From: Streptomyces sp. WMMC500
Lineage (GTDB): Bacteria; Actinomycetota; Actinomycetes; Streptomycetales; Streptomycetaceae
Assembly (NCBI RefSeq): GCF_027497195.1
Contig: NZ_CP114905.1
Span: forward strand, 8,348,001 to 8,412,000
Reading direction: 5' to 3'
DNA: 64,000 bases
The notes below the pieces were generated by a model, which saw nothing but the letters and a program-made list of their open reading frames with translations, was not told where the DNA came from and did not search any database. The translations under genes were made by a program, and so were the position numbers. This document shows positions 1-7,738 of the stretch, piece after piece (the first letter of the stretch is position 1; every line of letters begins with the position of its first letter).

Positions 1-511
1 CCTGCGCGCCGGGCAAGGTCGAGGTCAGGACGCGGCGGGGGTGCGCGGACGCGGTGGAGGCGGGCGGCCGGCGCGCGGCGCGCGGGCGCCCGCTGCGCGC
101 GCGCTCACGCGCCTGCCGCAGCCGATGCGGGGGCGCTGCCTGCGGCGCACGTGGAGATGCCCGCCGGTCTCGCCGAGCGGCGCCTGCCGCAGGTCGCGGA
201 GTACCGCATGAACCGCCTCCGGCCGACCGGCGGCGACCACCCCGCCGACGCCGCGTACGTCACGGCTTCGCGTGAGCCGCCGGCCCGGAGGATCCGTTCC
301 GGCGCCCGGACCCGGCGTGGCCGCCCCCGCCGTAACGCCGCACGAGAGCACGCGAGTTGGGCGCCGACCGGTCCGGACGCCACCGGGCGGGCGCTCAGCA
401 CCCTTGCGAGGGGCATTCTTTCGTGGTCCGATAATTGACGACCTTGGTGGTCAAAAGCAGTTCGACTGTCGCAACCGAATCAGCGCCGCCCCCAGCGAAG
501 CAGAGGTTCGA
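1..511. other. upstream region, no confident gene
   Basis: No convincing intact gene is seen before the acyl-CoA ligase. Bases about 3-105 (frame 3) and then about 106-265 (frame 1) are almost perfectly G/C at third codon positions and lack stops. This is what a gene remnant joined by a frameshift would look like, but I recognise neither peptide. From about 410 the composition becomes more A+T-rich, as expected for a promoter and leader. The long reading frame beginning at 272 is probably only an upstream extension of the ligase gene. Confidence 0.35.
435..454. promoter_or_regulatory. imperfect palindrome upstream of acyl-CoA operon
   Basis: An A+T-richer 20-bp imperfect inverted repeat (left half TTGACGACCT, 8 of 10 positions symmetric) lies 57 bp before the ligase start. 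Its size and place fit an operator for a TetR-type repressor that responds to acyl-CoA, but no regulator gene is next to it in this window. Confidence 0.3.
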
Positions 512-2101
512 ATGCGGAACGAAACGCTGCAGAGCCTCGTCCTCGGCGACGTACTCCGAGAGCGGGCCGCAACCCATCGAACAGAGACCTTCCTCAAATT
601 CCGCGAGGGCGAGGTCACCTACGGCGAGGTCGACTCGATGGCCGACCGCGTGGCCCAGGGGCTGGCCACCGCGGGCATCGACCGCGGCGACCACGTCGGG
701 GTGATGCTCCCCAACTGCGCCGACTTTATCCACATCATCTTCGCGCTGGCGCGCCTGGGCGCCGTCGCCGTGCCGATCAACATCGGCTACCGCGGCGAGC
801 TGCTCCGGCACGTCCTGCACACCTCCGACGCCTCGGCGCTGATCATCGACGCGCCGTATGCCGAAAGGCTGCCGGCGGTGGTCGCCCACCTGCCGGATCT
901 GGCCCGCCTCGTCGTCCGTACCGAGGGCGCCTCCGACGTCCCGCTCCACCGCCTCGGCAAGCCCGCCGTGACGCTGTCCAGTCTCCTGTCCAACGGCGCG
1001 GAGGCCCCGCGCGTGGCCGTCGGCTTCGGCGATCTCCAGGCGATCATGTACACCTCGGGCACCACGGGCCCCTCCAAGGGCGCGATGGTCCCGCACGCCC
1101 TGGCGTTGACGTGCGCGCTGGACTCGCTCGACTTCCTGGACCGGTGGGGCAAGACCACCTACTGCCCGCTGCCGCTGTTCCACGCCGCCGGGCTCTGGGA
1201 CGGCGTGATGTCGGCGCTCCTCGCCGGCGGGGCCATCGCCATCGTCGAGCGCTTCAGCGCCTCGCGGTTCTGGGACGACGTGCGCAGGTTCGACGCCCAG
1301 GTCGCGATGAGCGTCTTCTCGATGATCCCCATCCTCCTCAACCAGCCGCGCACCGAGAGCGACAAGGACCACCCGCTGCAGACCTTCTACATGGGCAAGT
1401 CGAGCCTCGACGAGCCGCTCCTGGAACGTTTCGGCGTCCGCTCCGTGGAGACCTACACCAGCACGGAGGTCGGGATCGCCACCGCCAGCCCGTACGGCGA
1501 GTGGCGGCTCGGGTCGTGCGGGCAGGCCCACGAGGAGCGGTTCGAGGTGGCGGTGGTCGACGAGTGGGACCGCGAGGTCGGGGCGGACGAGCCGGGCGAG
1601 CTGGTCGTCCGGCCCCGGCAGCCGTTCGTGATCACGACGGGGTACTACGGCGCCCCCGGGGCCACGGCCGACTGCTTCCGCAACATGTGGTTCCACACCG
1701 GCGACCGCGTGTGGCGCGACGCTGACGGCTACTTCTACTTCCTCGACCGGATGAAGGACGCCATCCGGCGCCGCGGCGAGAACATCTCGGCCTTCGACCT
1801 GGAGTGCGAGGTCAACCTGCACCCGGCGATCCTGGAGTCGGCCGCCATCGGCGTGCCCTCCGACCTGGGCGACGAGGACGTCAAGCTCGCCGTCGTGCTG
1901 CGGCCGGGAGCGGAGCTGGAGCCCGCCGAGCTGGTCGCGTTCTGCGCGGAGCGGCTGCCCCGTGCGATGGTCCCGCGGTACGTCGAGTTCATCGACGCCC
2001 TGCCGCGCACGCCGACCGACAAGGTCGCCAAGTACCGGCTGCGGGCCGAGGGCGACCACGGCCTCACGCCCGCCACCTGGGACCGGGAGGATCCGTCGTG
2101 A
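512..2101 (+). CDS. acyl-CoA ligase (AMP-forming, CaiC/BaiB-like)
   Basis: This 529-aa ANL-superfamily enzyme activates a carboxylic acid to its CoA thioester through an acyl-adenylate. The ATP-binding loop YTSGTTGPSKG is at about residues 180-190, followed by YTSTE, HTGDR (about 395), the hinge region DRMKDAIRRRGENIS and the C-terminal catalytic lysine in PTDKVAKYR (about 503). The spacing resembles the crotonobetaine/bile-acid CoA ligase branch. I chose ATG 512 because GAGG sits 5 nt upstream and the recognisable protein starts there; the frame stays open back to 272. The stop overlaps the next start (GTGA), so it is the first gene of a five-gene operon and should supply its substrate. The actual acid cannot be read from the sequence. 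Confidence 0.88.
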   Translation: MRNETLQSLVLGDVLRERAATHRTETFLKFREGEVTYGEVDSMADRVAQGLATAGIDRGDHVGVMLPNCADFIHIIFALARLGAVAVPINIGYRGELLRHVLHTSDASALIIDAPYAERLPAVVAHLPDLARLVVRTEGASDVPLHRLGKPAVTLSSLLSNGAEAPRVAVGFGDLQAIMYTSGTTGPSKGAMVPHALALTCALDSLDFLDRWGKTTYCPLPLFHAAGLWDGVMSALLAGGAIAIVERFSASRFWDDVRRFDAQVAMSVFSMIPILLNQPRTESDKDHPLQTFYMGKSSLDEPLLERFGVRSVETYTSTEVGIATASPYGEWRLGSCGQAHEERFEVAVVDEWDREVGADEPGELVVRPRQPFVITTGYYGAPGATADCFRNMWFHTGDRVWRDADGYFYFLDRMKDAIRRRGENISAFDLECEVNLHPAILESAAIGVPSDLGDEDVKLAVVLRPGAELEPAELVAFCAERLPRAMVPRYVEFIDALPRTPTDKVAKYRLRAEGDHGLTPATWDREDPS

Positions 2102-3351
2102 ACTGGGCGGACACCGAGGAGCAGGCGGCCTTCCGGGAAGAGGTGCGCGCCTTCGTGCGCGACCGCTTCCCACCGTCCTACGCCCCCGACCCCGAGGCCG
2201 AGCAGAGCCTCGAACCCGAGGACGTCTGGGGCTACAACTGGCCGGTCGACCGCCTCTCGGACGACCCGGCGCGCCGCGACGGGGCCCGCGCGTGGGCGGC
2301 GGCCCTCGCCGAGCGCGGCTGGATAGCGCCGCACTGGCCTGCCGAGTACGGCGGGGCGGGGCTGTCGGCCCTGGAGGAGTTCATTCTCCAGGAGGAGATG
2401 ATGCGGGCCCGCGTTCCCACCGTGAACGGGATCGGCGCCTTCCTCCTCGGCCCGACGCTGCTGGAGCACGGCACCCCCGAGCAGCGCGCCCGGCACCTGC
2501 CGCCGATCGCCCGGGGCGAGGTCACCTGGGCGCAGGGCTTCTCGGAACCGGGCTCCGGGTCGGACCTCGCCTCGCTGCGCACCCGCGCGGTCCGCGAAGG
2601 CGACCAGGCGACCGGCACGTACACGGTCAACGGACAGAAGGTGTGGACCTCGCTCGGGCAGTACGCCGAGTGGCTGTTCGTGCTCGTCCGCACCGATCCG
2701 CAGGCGGCGCCGCCGCACCGCGGCATCACCTTCCTGCTCGTGGACGCGACCTCTCCCGGCGTGACCATCCGCCCGATCACCGACATCCGGGGGGCGGCCC
2801 CGTTCTGCGAGATCTTCTTCGAGGACGTACGGGTGCCGGCGGCCAACCGGGTCGGTGAGGAGAACCGCGGCTGGTACGTCGCGATGACGGCGCTCAGCTT
2901 CGAGCGGGCCGGCATCGGCGCCACGATCAAGTACGAGCAGGCGCTCTCCGAACTCGTCCGCTACCTCCGCTCGGAGGAGGGGCGCGGCTTCCTCCGGGAC
3001 GACACCAGGGCCGCGCTCCGCCAGGAGATCGCCCGCCGGCACACCGAGATCCGGGTGCTGTACAACCTCGCCCGGTACACGGTGTCCAGGCGGGCCGCCG
3101 GCGGGGTGCCCGGCTACGAGGCGTCGGTCAACCAGCTCTTCGGCGCCGAGCTGCACCAGCGCCTGGCCCGTACGGGCGCCTCGGCCTTCGGCCGGTCCGC
3201 CCAGCTCTGGCAGCGCCGCGACGCCCCGCTCGGCGCGGTCTTCACCCACATGTCGCGCGACTCCGTGGCCACCACCTTCCTCGGCGGTGCGGCGGAGATC
3301 CAGCGTGATGTCATCGCCACCCGGGGCCTGAAACTGCCTCGCAGCCGCTAA
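2098..3351 (+). CDS. acyl-CoA dehydrogenase, large subunit type
   Basis: A 417-aa FAD-dependent acyl-CoA dehydrogenase that would introduce the alpha,beta double bond into the ligase product. The middle domain carries WAQGFSEPGSGSDLA and the substrate/FAD-binding WTS region; the C-terminal domain ends in GGAAEIQRDVIATRG. The usual catalytic Glu of the YEGT(S)xIQ motif is replaced by Gly, as in many actinobacterial enzymes that work as heteromers with a second acyl-CoA dehydrogenase. Such a partner lies three genes downstream. The GTG start at 2098 is preceded by GGGAGG and overlaps the ligase stop, implying translational coupling. The pairing with the 5086 gene is inferred. Confidence 0.85.
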   Translation: MNWADTEEQAAFREEVRAFVRDRFPPSYAPDPEAEQSLEPEDVWGYNWPVDRLSDDPARRDGARAWAAALAERGWIAPHWPAEYGGAGLSALEEFILQEEMMRARVPTVNGIGAFLLGPTLLEHGTPEQRARHLPPIARGEVTWAQGFSEPGSGSDLASLRTRAVREGDQATGTYTVNGQKVWTSLGQYAEWLFVLVRTDPQAAPPHRGITFLLVDATSPGVTIRPITDIRGAAPFCEIFFEDVRVPAANRVGEENRGWYVAMTALSFERAGIGATIKYEQALSELVRYLRSEEGRGFLRDDTRAALRQEIARRHTEIRVLYNLARYTVSRRAAGGVPGYEASVNQLFGAELHQRLARTGASAFGRSAQLWQRRDAPLGAVFTHMSRDSVATTFLGGAAEIQRDVIATRGLKLPRSR

Positions 3352-3373
3352 CGACCGAGGAGGAATCCTCTCC

Positions 3374-4117
3374 ATGTACGAGACCCTCGACCTGAAGATC
3401 GAGGAGCGGGTGGCCTGGCTCACCCTGAACCGGCCCGAGAAGCTCAACGCGCTCACCCCGACGACGATGCGCGAACTCCGCCGGTTCTTCACCGAGGTGG
3501 ACGACGACGAGGACGTCTGCGTGGTGGTGCTGCGGGGGGCCGGGGAGCGCGCCTTCTGTGCGGGGATGGACCTCGGCTGGTCGGAGCAGCTCACCAGGCA
3601 GGAGCGGGTGGAGCAGGGCCGACTCGGCGAGAAGACGTTCGCGATGATGGAGCGCCTGTCCGTCCCGGTCGTCGCGGCCGTGCACGGCTACGCCGTCGGC
3701 GGCGGGCTGGAGCTGGCGCTGGCCGCCGACTTCATCGTCGCCTCGGACAACGCGAAGATGGGCCTCGTCGAGATCACGCTGTCCGCCCGCCCGCCCTACC
3801 GGCCGAAGATGACCGAGGACGGCGACCCCGACCAGCCGGAGTTCGGCGGGTCCGCGCCCGGCTGGGGCGGCGTCAAGCGGCTCCCGCGCCGGGTCGGCAA
3901 GGCCATGGCCAAGGAACTGCTCTTCACCGGCGTCCGGCTCGACGCCGCGCGGGCACAGCGGATCGGCCTGGTCAACGACGTGTACCCGGCCGACGAATTC
4001 GACAAGCGGGTCGGCGAACTGGCCGAGCGGATCGCGGCGATGAACCGGTACAACCTGCGCCTGGTGAAGGAACTGGTCACCCACGAGTACGACTGGATCG
4101 AGCCGCACCCGAGCTGA
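3374..4117 (+). CDS. enoyl-CoA hydratase/isomerase (crotonase family)
   Basis: A 247-aa crotonase-fold protein expected to hydrate the enoyl-CoA made by the dehydrogenases. The oxyanion-hole segment HGYAVGGG is present, and both Glu residues that act in rat enoyl-CoA hydratase have counterparts (E113 in GLELA and E133 in GLVEITL). Between E133 and the conserved GWGG loop there is an extra acidic/proline-rich insert of roughly 20 residues containing PPYRPKMTEDGDPD, which is unusual and could reshape the acyl pocket. AGGAGGAA lies 8-9 nt before ATG 3374. It sits 22 bp behind the dehydrogenase in the same operon. A hydrolase or isomerase of the same fold cannot be excluded. Confidence 0.85.
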   Translation: MYETLDLKIEERVAWLTLNRPEKLNALTPTTMRELRRFFTEVDDDEDVCVVVLRGAGERAFCAGMDLGWSEQLTRQERVEQGRLGEKTFAMMERLSVPVVAAVHGYAVGGGLELALAADFIVASDNAKMGLVEITLSARPPYRPKMTEDGDPDQPEFGGSAPGWGGVKRLPRRVGKAMAKELLFTGVRLDAARAQRIGLVNDVYPADEFDKRVGELAERIAAMNRYNLRLVKELVTHEYDWIEPHPS

Positions 4118-4150
4118 GCCGGGCTGAACGGAAGCGAACGAGGAGGATCT

Positions 4151-5086
4151 GTGCGGATTTACCGGATCGACCACATCGGCCAGGTCGCGCCGGAACTGGA
4201 GCCGCAGGTGGCGCTCCTGGAGGGCTTGTTCGGGTTCCGGCGCACACGGAGCTGGGACAACCCCGCCGAGGGCTGCCGCGGCGTACGGCTGGCGCTGCCC
4301 GGGAACCCGGGGCACACCTGGGAGGTGCTGGCGCCGGCGGGGGAGGGATCCGCGATCCAGGAGTTCCTCGACGGCCAGGGCGGCCGCCCGGGGCTGCACC
4401 ACGTCGCCGCCGAAGTCCCCGACATCGGCGCCGTACGCGCCGAGCTGGAGTCCCTCGGCGTCAAGCCGACGGCCGGCGGGGCCGGTGGCTGGCTGGAGGC
4501 GTCGCTGTCGCCGCCGGAGCGCGGGCCGGGCGTGCTGTTCCGGCTGCGCGGGCCGGGCGACCTCACCCTGTGCGGCGACGGGCCGGCCGCGCCGGCGACC
4601 GCCGAGCCCCCGGACGCGCCCGCTCTCGGCATCGTCGCCCTCGACCACGTGTGCCAGGCGTTCCCCGACCGGGACGAGCTGGCCCGCTGGTACGCGCGGC
4701 TCGCCGGCTTCGTCCAGGTCTGGCGGACGCCCGAGGACGAGCACCCGGACATGGCGGACCTCGTGCTGAACATCCCCGGATCGACGATCTGCTGGGAGGT
4801 CATCATGCCGCGCGGCGAGGACTCGTTCATCGAGCGGTTCTGGGACAGGAACGGCGCCGCCGCCCATCACGTGACGTTCGAGGTAGCCGACTGGGACCGG
4901 GCGCTGGCGGCCTGTGCGCACCACGAGGTGCCGACGTTCGGCGAGAACGAGGGCAGCACCGACGGCGCCGCCTGGCGTGACACGTTCATCCACCCGAAGC
5001 ACACCGGAGGCGTGCTCGTGCAGCTCTTCTGGGAAGAGCGGCCCGGCGTGTGGGTGCGGTCCGACAAGATCCCGCCGGTGACCTGA
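4151..5086 (+). CDS. two-domain VOC (glyoxalase/epimerase-like) protein
   Basis: A 311-aa protein with two tandem vicinal-oxygen-chelate domains, about residues 1-145 and 155-305. Each half shows metal-ligand-like residues: IDHIGQV, WEVL and LHHVAAEV in the first; LDHVCQ, CWEVIMP, AHHVTFEV and a terminal HPKHTGGVLVQ strand in the second. The second half resembles methylmalonyl-CoA epimerase; the first has Arg where the last ligand is expected, so perhaps only one site binds metal. The GTG start has AGGAGGA 5 nt upstream. It lies between the hydratase and the second dehydrogenase and overlaps the latter by one base, so an epimerase, dioxygenase or lyase step on a CoA intermediate is likely. 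Confidence 0.75.
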   Translation: MRIYRIDHIGQVAPELEPQVALLEGLFGFRRTRSWDNPAEGCRGVRLALPGNPGHTWEVLAPAGEGSAIQEFLDGQGGRPGLHHVAAEVPDIGAVRAELESLGVKPTAGGAGGWLEASLSPPERGPGVLFRLRGPGDLTLCGDGPAAPATAEPPDAPALGIVALDHVCQAFPDRDELARWYARLAGFVQVWRTPEDEHPDMADLVLNIPGSTICWEVIMPRGEDSFIERFWDRNGAAAHHVTFEVADWDRALAACAHHEVPTFGENEGSTDGAAWRDTFIHPKHTGGVLVQLFWEERPGVWVRSDKIPPVT

Positions 5087-6174
5087 TGGATCTGACGCTC
5101 ACCGAGGACCAGGAGCTGATCAGGACCACCGCCCGCGATCTCCTGGAGTCGCGGAGTGCGGGCGCCGGCGCCCGGGCGATGGCGGACGAGCCCGCCGGCT
5201 ACTCCGCCGCGCTGTGGAAGGAGATGGTCGAACTCGGCTGGACCGGGCTCGCGCTGCCGGAGGCCCACGGCGGGGTCGGCGCCGGGTTCCTGGAGTTGTG
5301 CCTGGTCGTGGAGGAGATGGGGCGCTCCCGGGTGCCGAGCCCGTTCCTGTCCACGGCGGTGTGCTGCGGGCTGCCCCTCGCCCGGTTCGGCACCGCGGCG
5401 CAGCAGGCGCGGTGGCTCGCGGCGATCGCCCGCGGACGTGTCATGAGCGCCGTGCCGGGCCGCTGGGACGGCACGGGCGGCGAGATCGAGGCGGCCGAGC
5501 GGGAGGACGGGTTCGTGCTGGACGGCACGGCGCTGTTCGTGCCGTACGCGCACGCCGCGGAGGACCTGCTCGTCGTCCCCCGCGAGGGGCCGGCGCTGCT
5601 GGTCGACACCGCGTCGCCCGGACTCGCGCGCGAACCGCTCGACGCGATCGGCGCCGAGCGGCCGCACCGGGTCCGCTTCGACGGGGTGGCCGTGCCCCGC
5701 GACCGCGCACTGACCGCCGGCCGGCCGGTCGCCGAGGCGATCGACGCGTACGGCGCCGCCGCCACCTGCGCCGCGATGGTCGGCGCGGCGCAGCGGGTCC
5801 TCGACATGACGGTCGCGTACGCCGCGGAGCGCGAACAGTTCGGCCGGCCCATCGGCGCCTTCCAGGCCGTCCAGCACCACTGCGCGAACATGGCCGTCGA
5901 CGTGCTGAGTTCGCGCTTCATGGCGTACGAGGCGATCTGGCGGCTGTCGGCCGGCCTGGACGCCGCGGCGGAGGTGTCGATGGCCAAGGCCTGGGTGAGC
6001 GAGGCGTGCCGGCGGGTCTGCGACACGGGCCACCAGGTGCACGGCGCGATCGGCTTCACCTACGAGCACGACCTGCACCTCGTCTCCGGCCAGATGGCGG
6101 CGTGGGCGCTGGCCTTCGGCGACGCCGACCACCACTGGGATCGCGTCGCCGATCACCTGGAAGAGCACGCCTGA
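5086..6174 (+). CDS. acyl-CoA dehydrogenase, small subunit type
   Basis: A 362-aa acyl-CoA dehydrogenase, shorter than the 380-400 aa norm. It has the N-terminal helical domain and the C-terminal signature QVHGAIGFTYEHDLHL found in actinobacterial partner subunits of heteromeric dehydrogenases (FadE/ChsE type). The central FAD-binding part is condensed and lacks the full GSD-type loop of the 2098 protein, supporting a complementary role in a complex with it. Start ATG 5086 overlaps the VOC stop (TGATG). It is the last gene of the operon; no strong hairpin follows before the protease gene. Confidence 0.83.
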   Translation: MDLTLTEDQELIRTTARDLLESRSAGAGARAMADEPAGYSAALWKEMVELGWTGLALPEAHGGVGAGFLELCLVVEEMGRSRVPSPFLSTAVCCGLPLARFGTAAQQARWLAAIARGRVMSAVPGRWDGTGGEIEAAEREDGFVLDGTALFVPYAHAAEDLLVVPREGPALLVDTASPGLAREPLDAIGAERPHRVRFDGVAVPRDRALTAGRPVAEAIDAYGAAATCAAMVGAAQRVLDMTVAYAAEREQFGRPIGAFQAVQHHCANMAVDVLSSRFMAYEAIWRLSAGLDAAAEVSMAKAWVSEACRRVCDTGHQVHGAIGFTYEHDLHLVSGQMAAWALAFGDADHHWDRVADHLEEHA

Positions 6175-6334
6175 CCGCGCGCCGCCCCCCTTCTCCCGCC
6201 CGTCCGTTCAGGTTTCTTCAAGGTTTCGCCCCAGGTGTGTGCGGCAGGCTGCGCGTCCTGCCGGATACGCGGCAGGACCAGCCGTGTTCTGCGTGCCGCG
6301 CAGACAGCAGCGGCGCAAGAAGCGAGGGGGCAGG

Positions 6335-7639
6335 ATGGCCAGGGGACGAGGCAGGTGGCGGACCACGCTCGCGCTGTCGGCGGGCGTGGCGGCCGTCGGC
6401 GGGACGCTGTACCTGACGCCGGCGGGTGCGGCCGTCTGGAACGACGGCAGCGGGACGGCAGGGGCGGACACGGCCGCCGGCCCGGCCGCGGGACGGACGG
6501 GTGCCGTCCGGGCGTTCCAGGAGAGCTTCCCCGGGGTGGGCGACGAGGAGGCGTGGCGTCGCATCCAGGCCGAGGACGGGCGGGTCGACCTCATCACCGG
6601 GCTGGCGAAGGACGACGCCGAGACGTTCGGCGGCTCCTGGTACGACGGGGCGACCGACACCCAGCACCTGCAGGCGACCACCGCCGAGGCGGCCGACCGC
6701 TTCGCCGGGCTCGCCGCGGACCGCGGCATCAAGGCCGAGGTGCATCAGGTGGAGTACAGCTACGCGCGGCTGACGGCAGAGGCCGAGCAGGCGCGCGCCG
6801 GTGCGCACCCCGTCCTCGGTGACGCCGCCGAGGGCGACGCGGCCGTGGACGTGGAGGCGAACCGGGTGGTGGCCGGGCTGGCCTCCGCCGACCTGAAGTC
6901 CGCGCGCAACGACACCATGGCGGTGCCGGACACCTTCCGGGTCAAGCCGCGCAGCACCACCGATCCGTCCGGGCTTCCGATCGTCGACGACCTCTGCGAT
7001 TCGCGGGCCCACTGCAGCAAGCCGCTGCGCGGCGGCATCGCGGTGACGTCCCCCAGCAACGGTTGCTCGCTGGGTTTCACGGCCTACGCGAACGACCACC
7101 CGAAGCGGAAGTTCGCGATCACCGCGGGTCACTGTGGCAAGAAGGACGAGCGGCTCAAGCACAGCAACTGGACGATCGGGGACCTCGACCGGGTGGTCTT
7201 CGACAACGACTCCGGGACCGACGTGGCCAGGGCCCGGGTCGAGAACACGCACTGGCTGAGCTCGGATCTGGGCTGGCACTACAACCCCGACGACCACGAC
7301 GATCCGTTGCCGGTGACCGGCCGGCTGACGAGCGAGTCCGGCATCCAGAACGGGCAGACCGTGTGCCTGTCCGCCCGGTTCAACCCGGAGAACGGCAACG
7401 ACTGCGGCACGATCGACGGCGTCGTCGGCAACGGCTACATCCGCGTCGTGGGCCACGACGCCTGTCCCGGCGACAGCGGCGGCGGGTGGTACCGGCCGAG
7501 CGGGAACGGGCGGGTCGCGTACGGCATACACAAGGGCGGCGCCGAGAGCTGCCACGGCGACCAGGGCGGCAACTACGACTACTTCACCAGCCTCCCGCGG
7601 ACCGAGGACCGCCTGGACGTGACGGTCCACACCCGCTGA
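6335..7639 (+). CDS. secreted chymotrypsin-like serine protease with propeptide
   Basis: A 434-aa S1-family endopeptidase precursor. An N-terminal signal peptide (positively charged RGRGRWR, hydrophobic stretch, cleavage near residue 31) is followed by a propeptide of about 180-200 residues. The protease domain shows the triad H266 (TAGHC), D296 (TDVARA) and S381 (GDSGGG), with spacing like alpha-lytic protease and streptogrisins. Paired Cys residues predict disulfides. ATG 6335 follows a GAGGGGGCAGG ribosome site; the frame is open further upstream but that part is not protein-like. The gene converges on a membrane kinase and stands outside the preceding operon. Confidence 0.88.
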   Translation: MARGRGRWRTTLALSAGVAAVGGTLYLTPAGAAVWNDGSGTAGADTAAGPAAGRTGAVRAFQESFPGVGDEEAWRRIQAEDGRVDLITGLAKDDAETFGGSWYDGATDTQHLQATTAEAADRFAGLAADRGIKAEVHQVEYSYARLTAEAEQARAGAHPVLGDAAEGDAAVDVEANRVVAGLASADLKSARNDTMAVPDTFRVKPRSTTDPSGLPIVDDLCDSRAHCSKPLRGGIAVTSPSNGCSLGFTAYANDHPKRKFAITAGHCGKKDERLKHSNWTIGDLDRVVFDNDSGTDVARARVENTHWLSSDLGWHYNPDDHDDPLPVTGRLTSESGIQNGQTVCLSARFNPENGNDCGTIDGVVGNGYIRVVGHDACPGDSGGGWYRPSGNGRVAYGIHKGGAESCHGDQGGNYDYFTSLPRTEDRLDVTVHTR

Positions 7640-7667
7640 CCGGCACGTGCCCCGCGCGCACCCGGGT

Positions 7668-7706
7668 GCCGGGCGGCGGGAACCCGCGCGTGCGCGGGCG
7701 CCCGGC
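7668..7706. terminator. bidirectional hairpin between convergent genes
   Basis: Arms GCCGGGCG (7668-7675) and CGCCCGGC (7699-7706) enclose a second stem CCCGCG/CGCGGG with a CGTG loop. There is no T-tract, as is usual for Streptomyces terminators. It sits between the protease and kinase 3' ends. Confidence 0.5.
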
Positions 7707-7738
7707 CCGGCAGTCGGTGGCGTCACCGACCTCCCGGG

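Noticed and set aside
395..2173. 592-aa minus-strand frame opposite the acyl-CoA ligase
   Set aside because: Composition is Arg/Gly/Pro/Val-rich without a domain, and the plus strand encodes a clear ANL enzyme; it is an antisense artefact of GC-rich codons.
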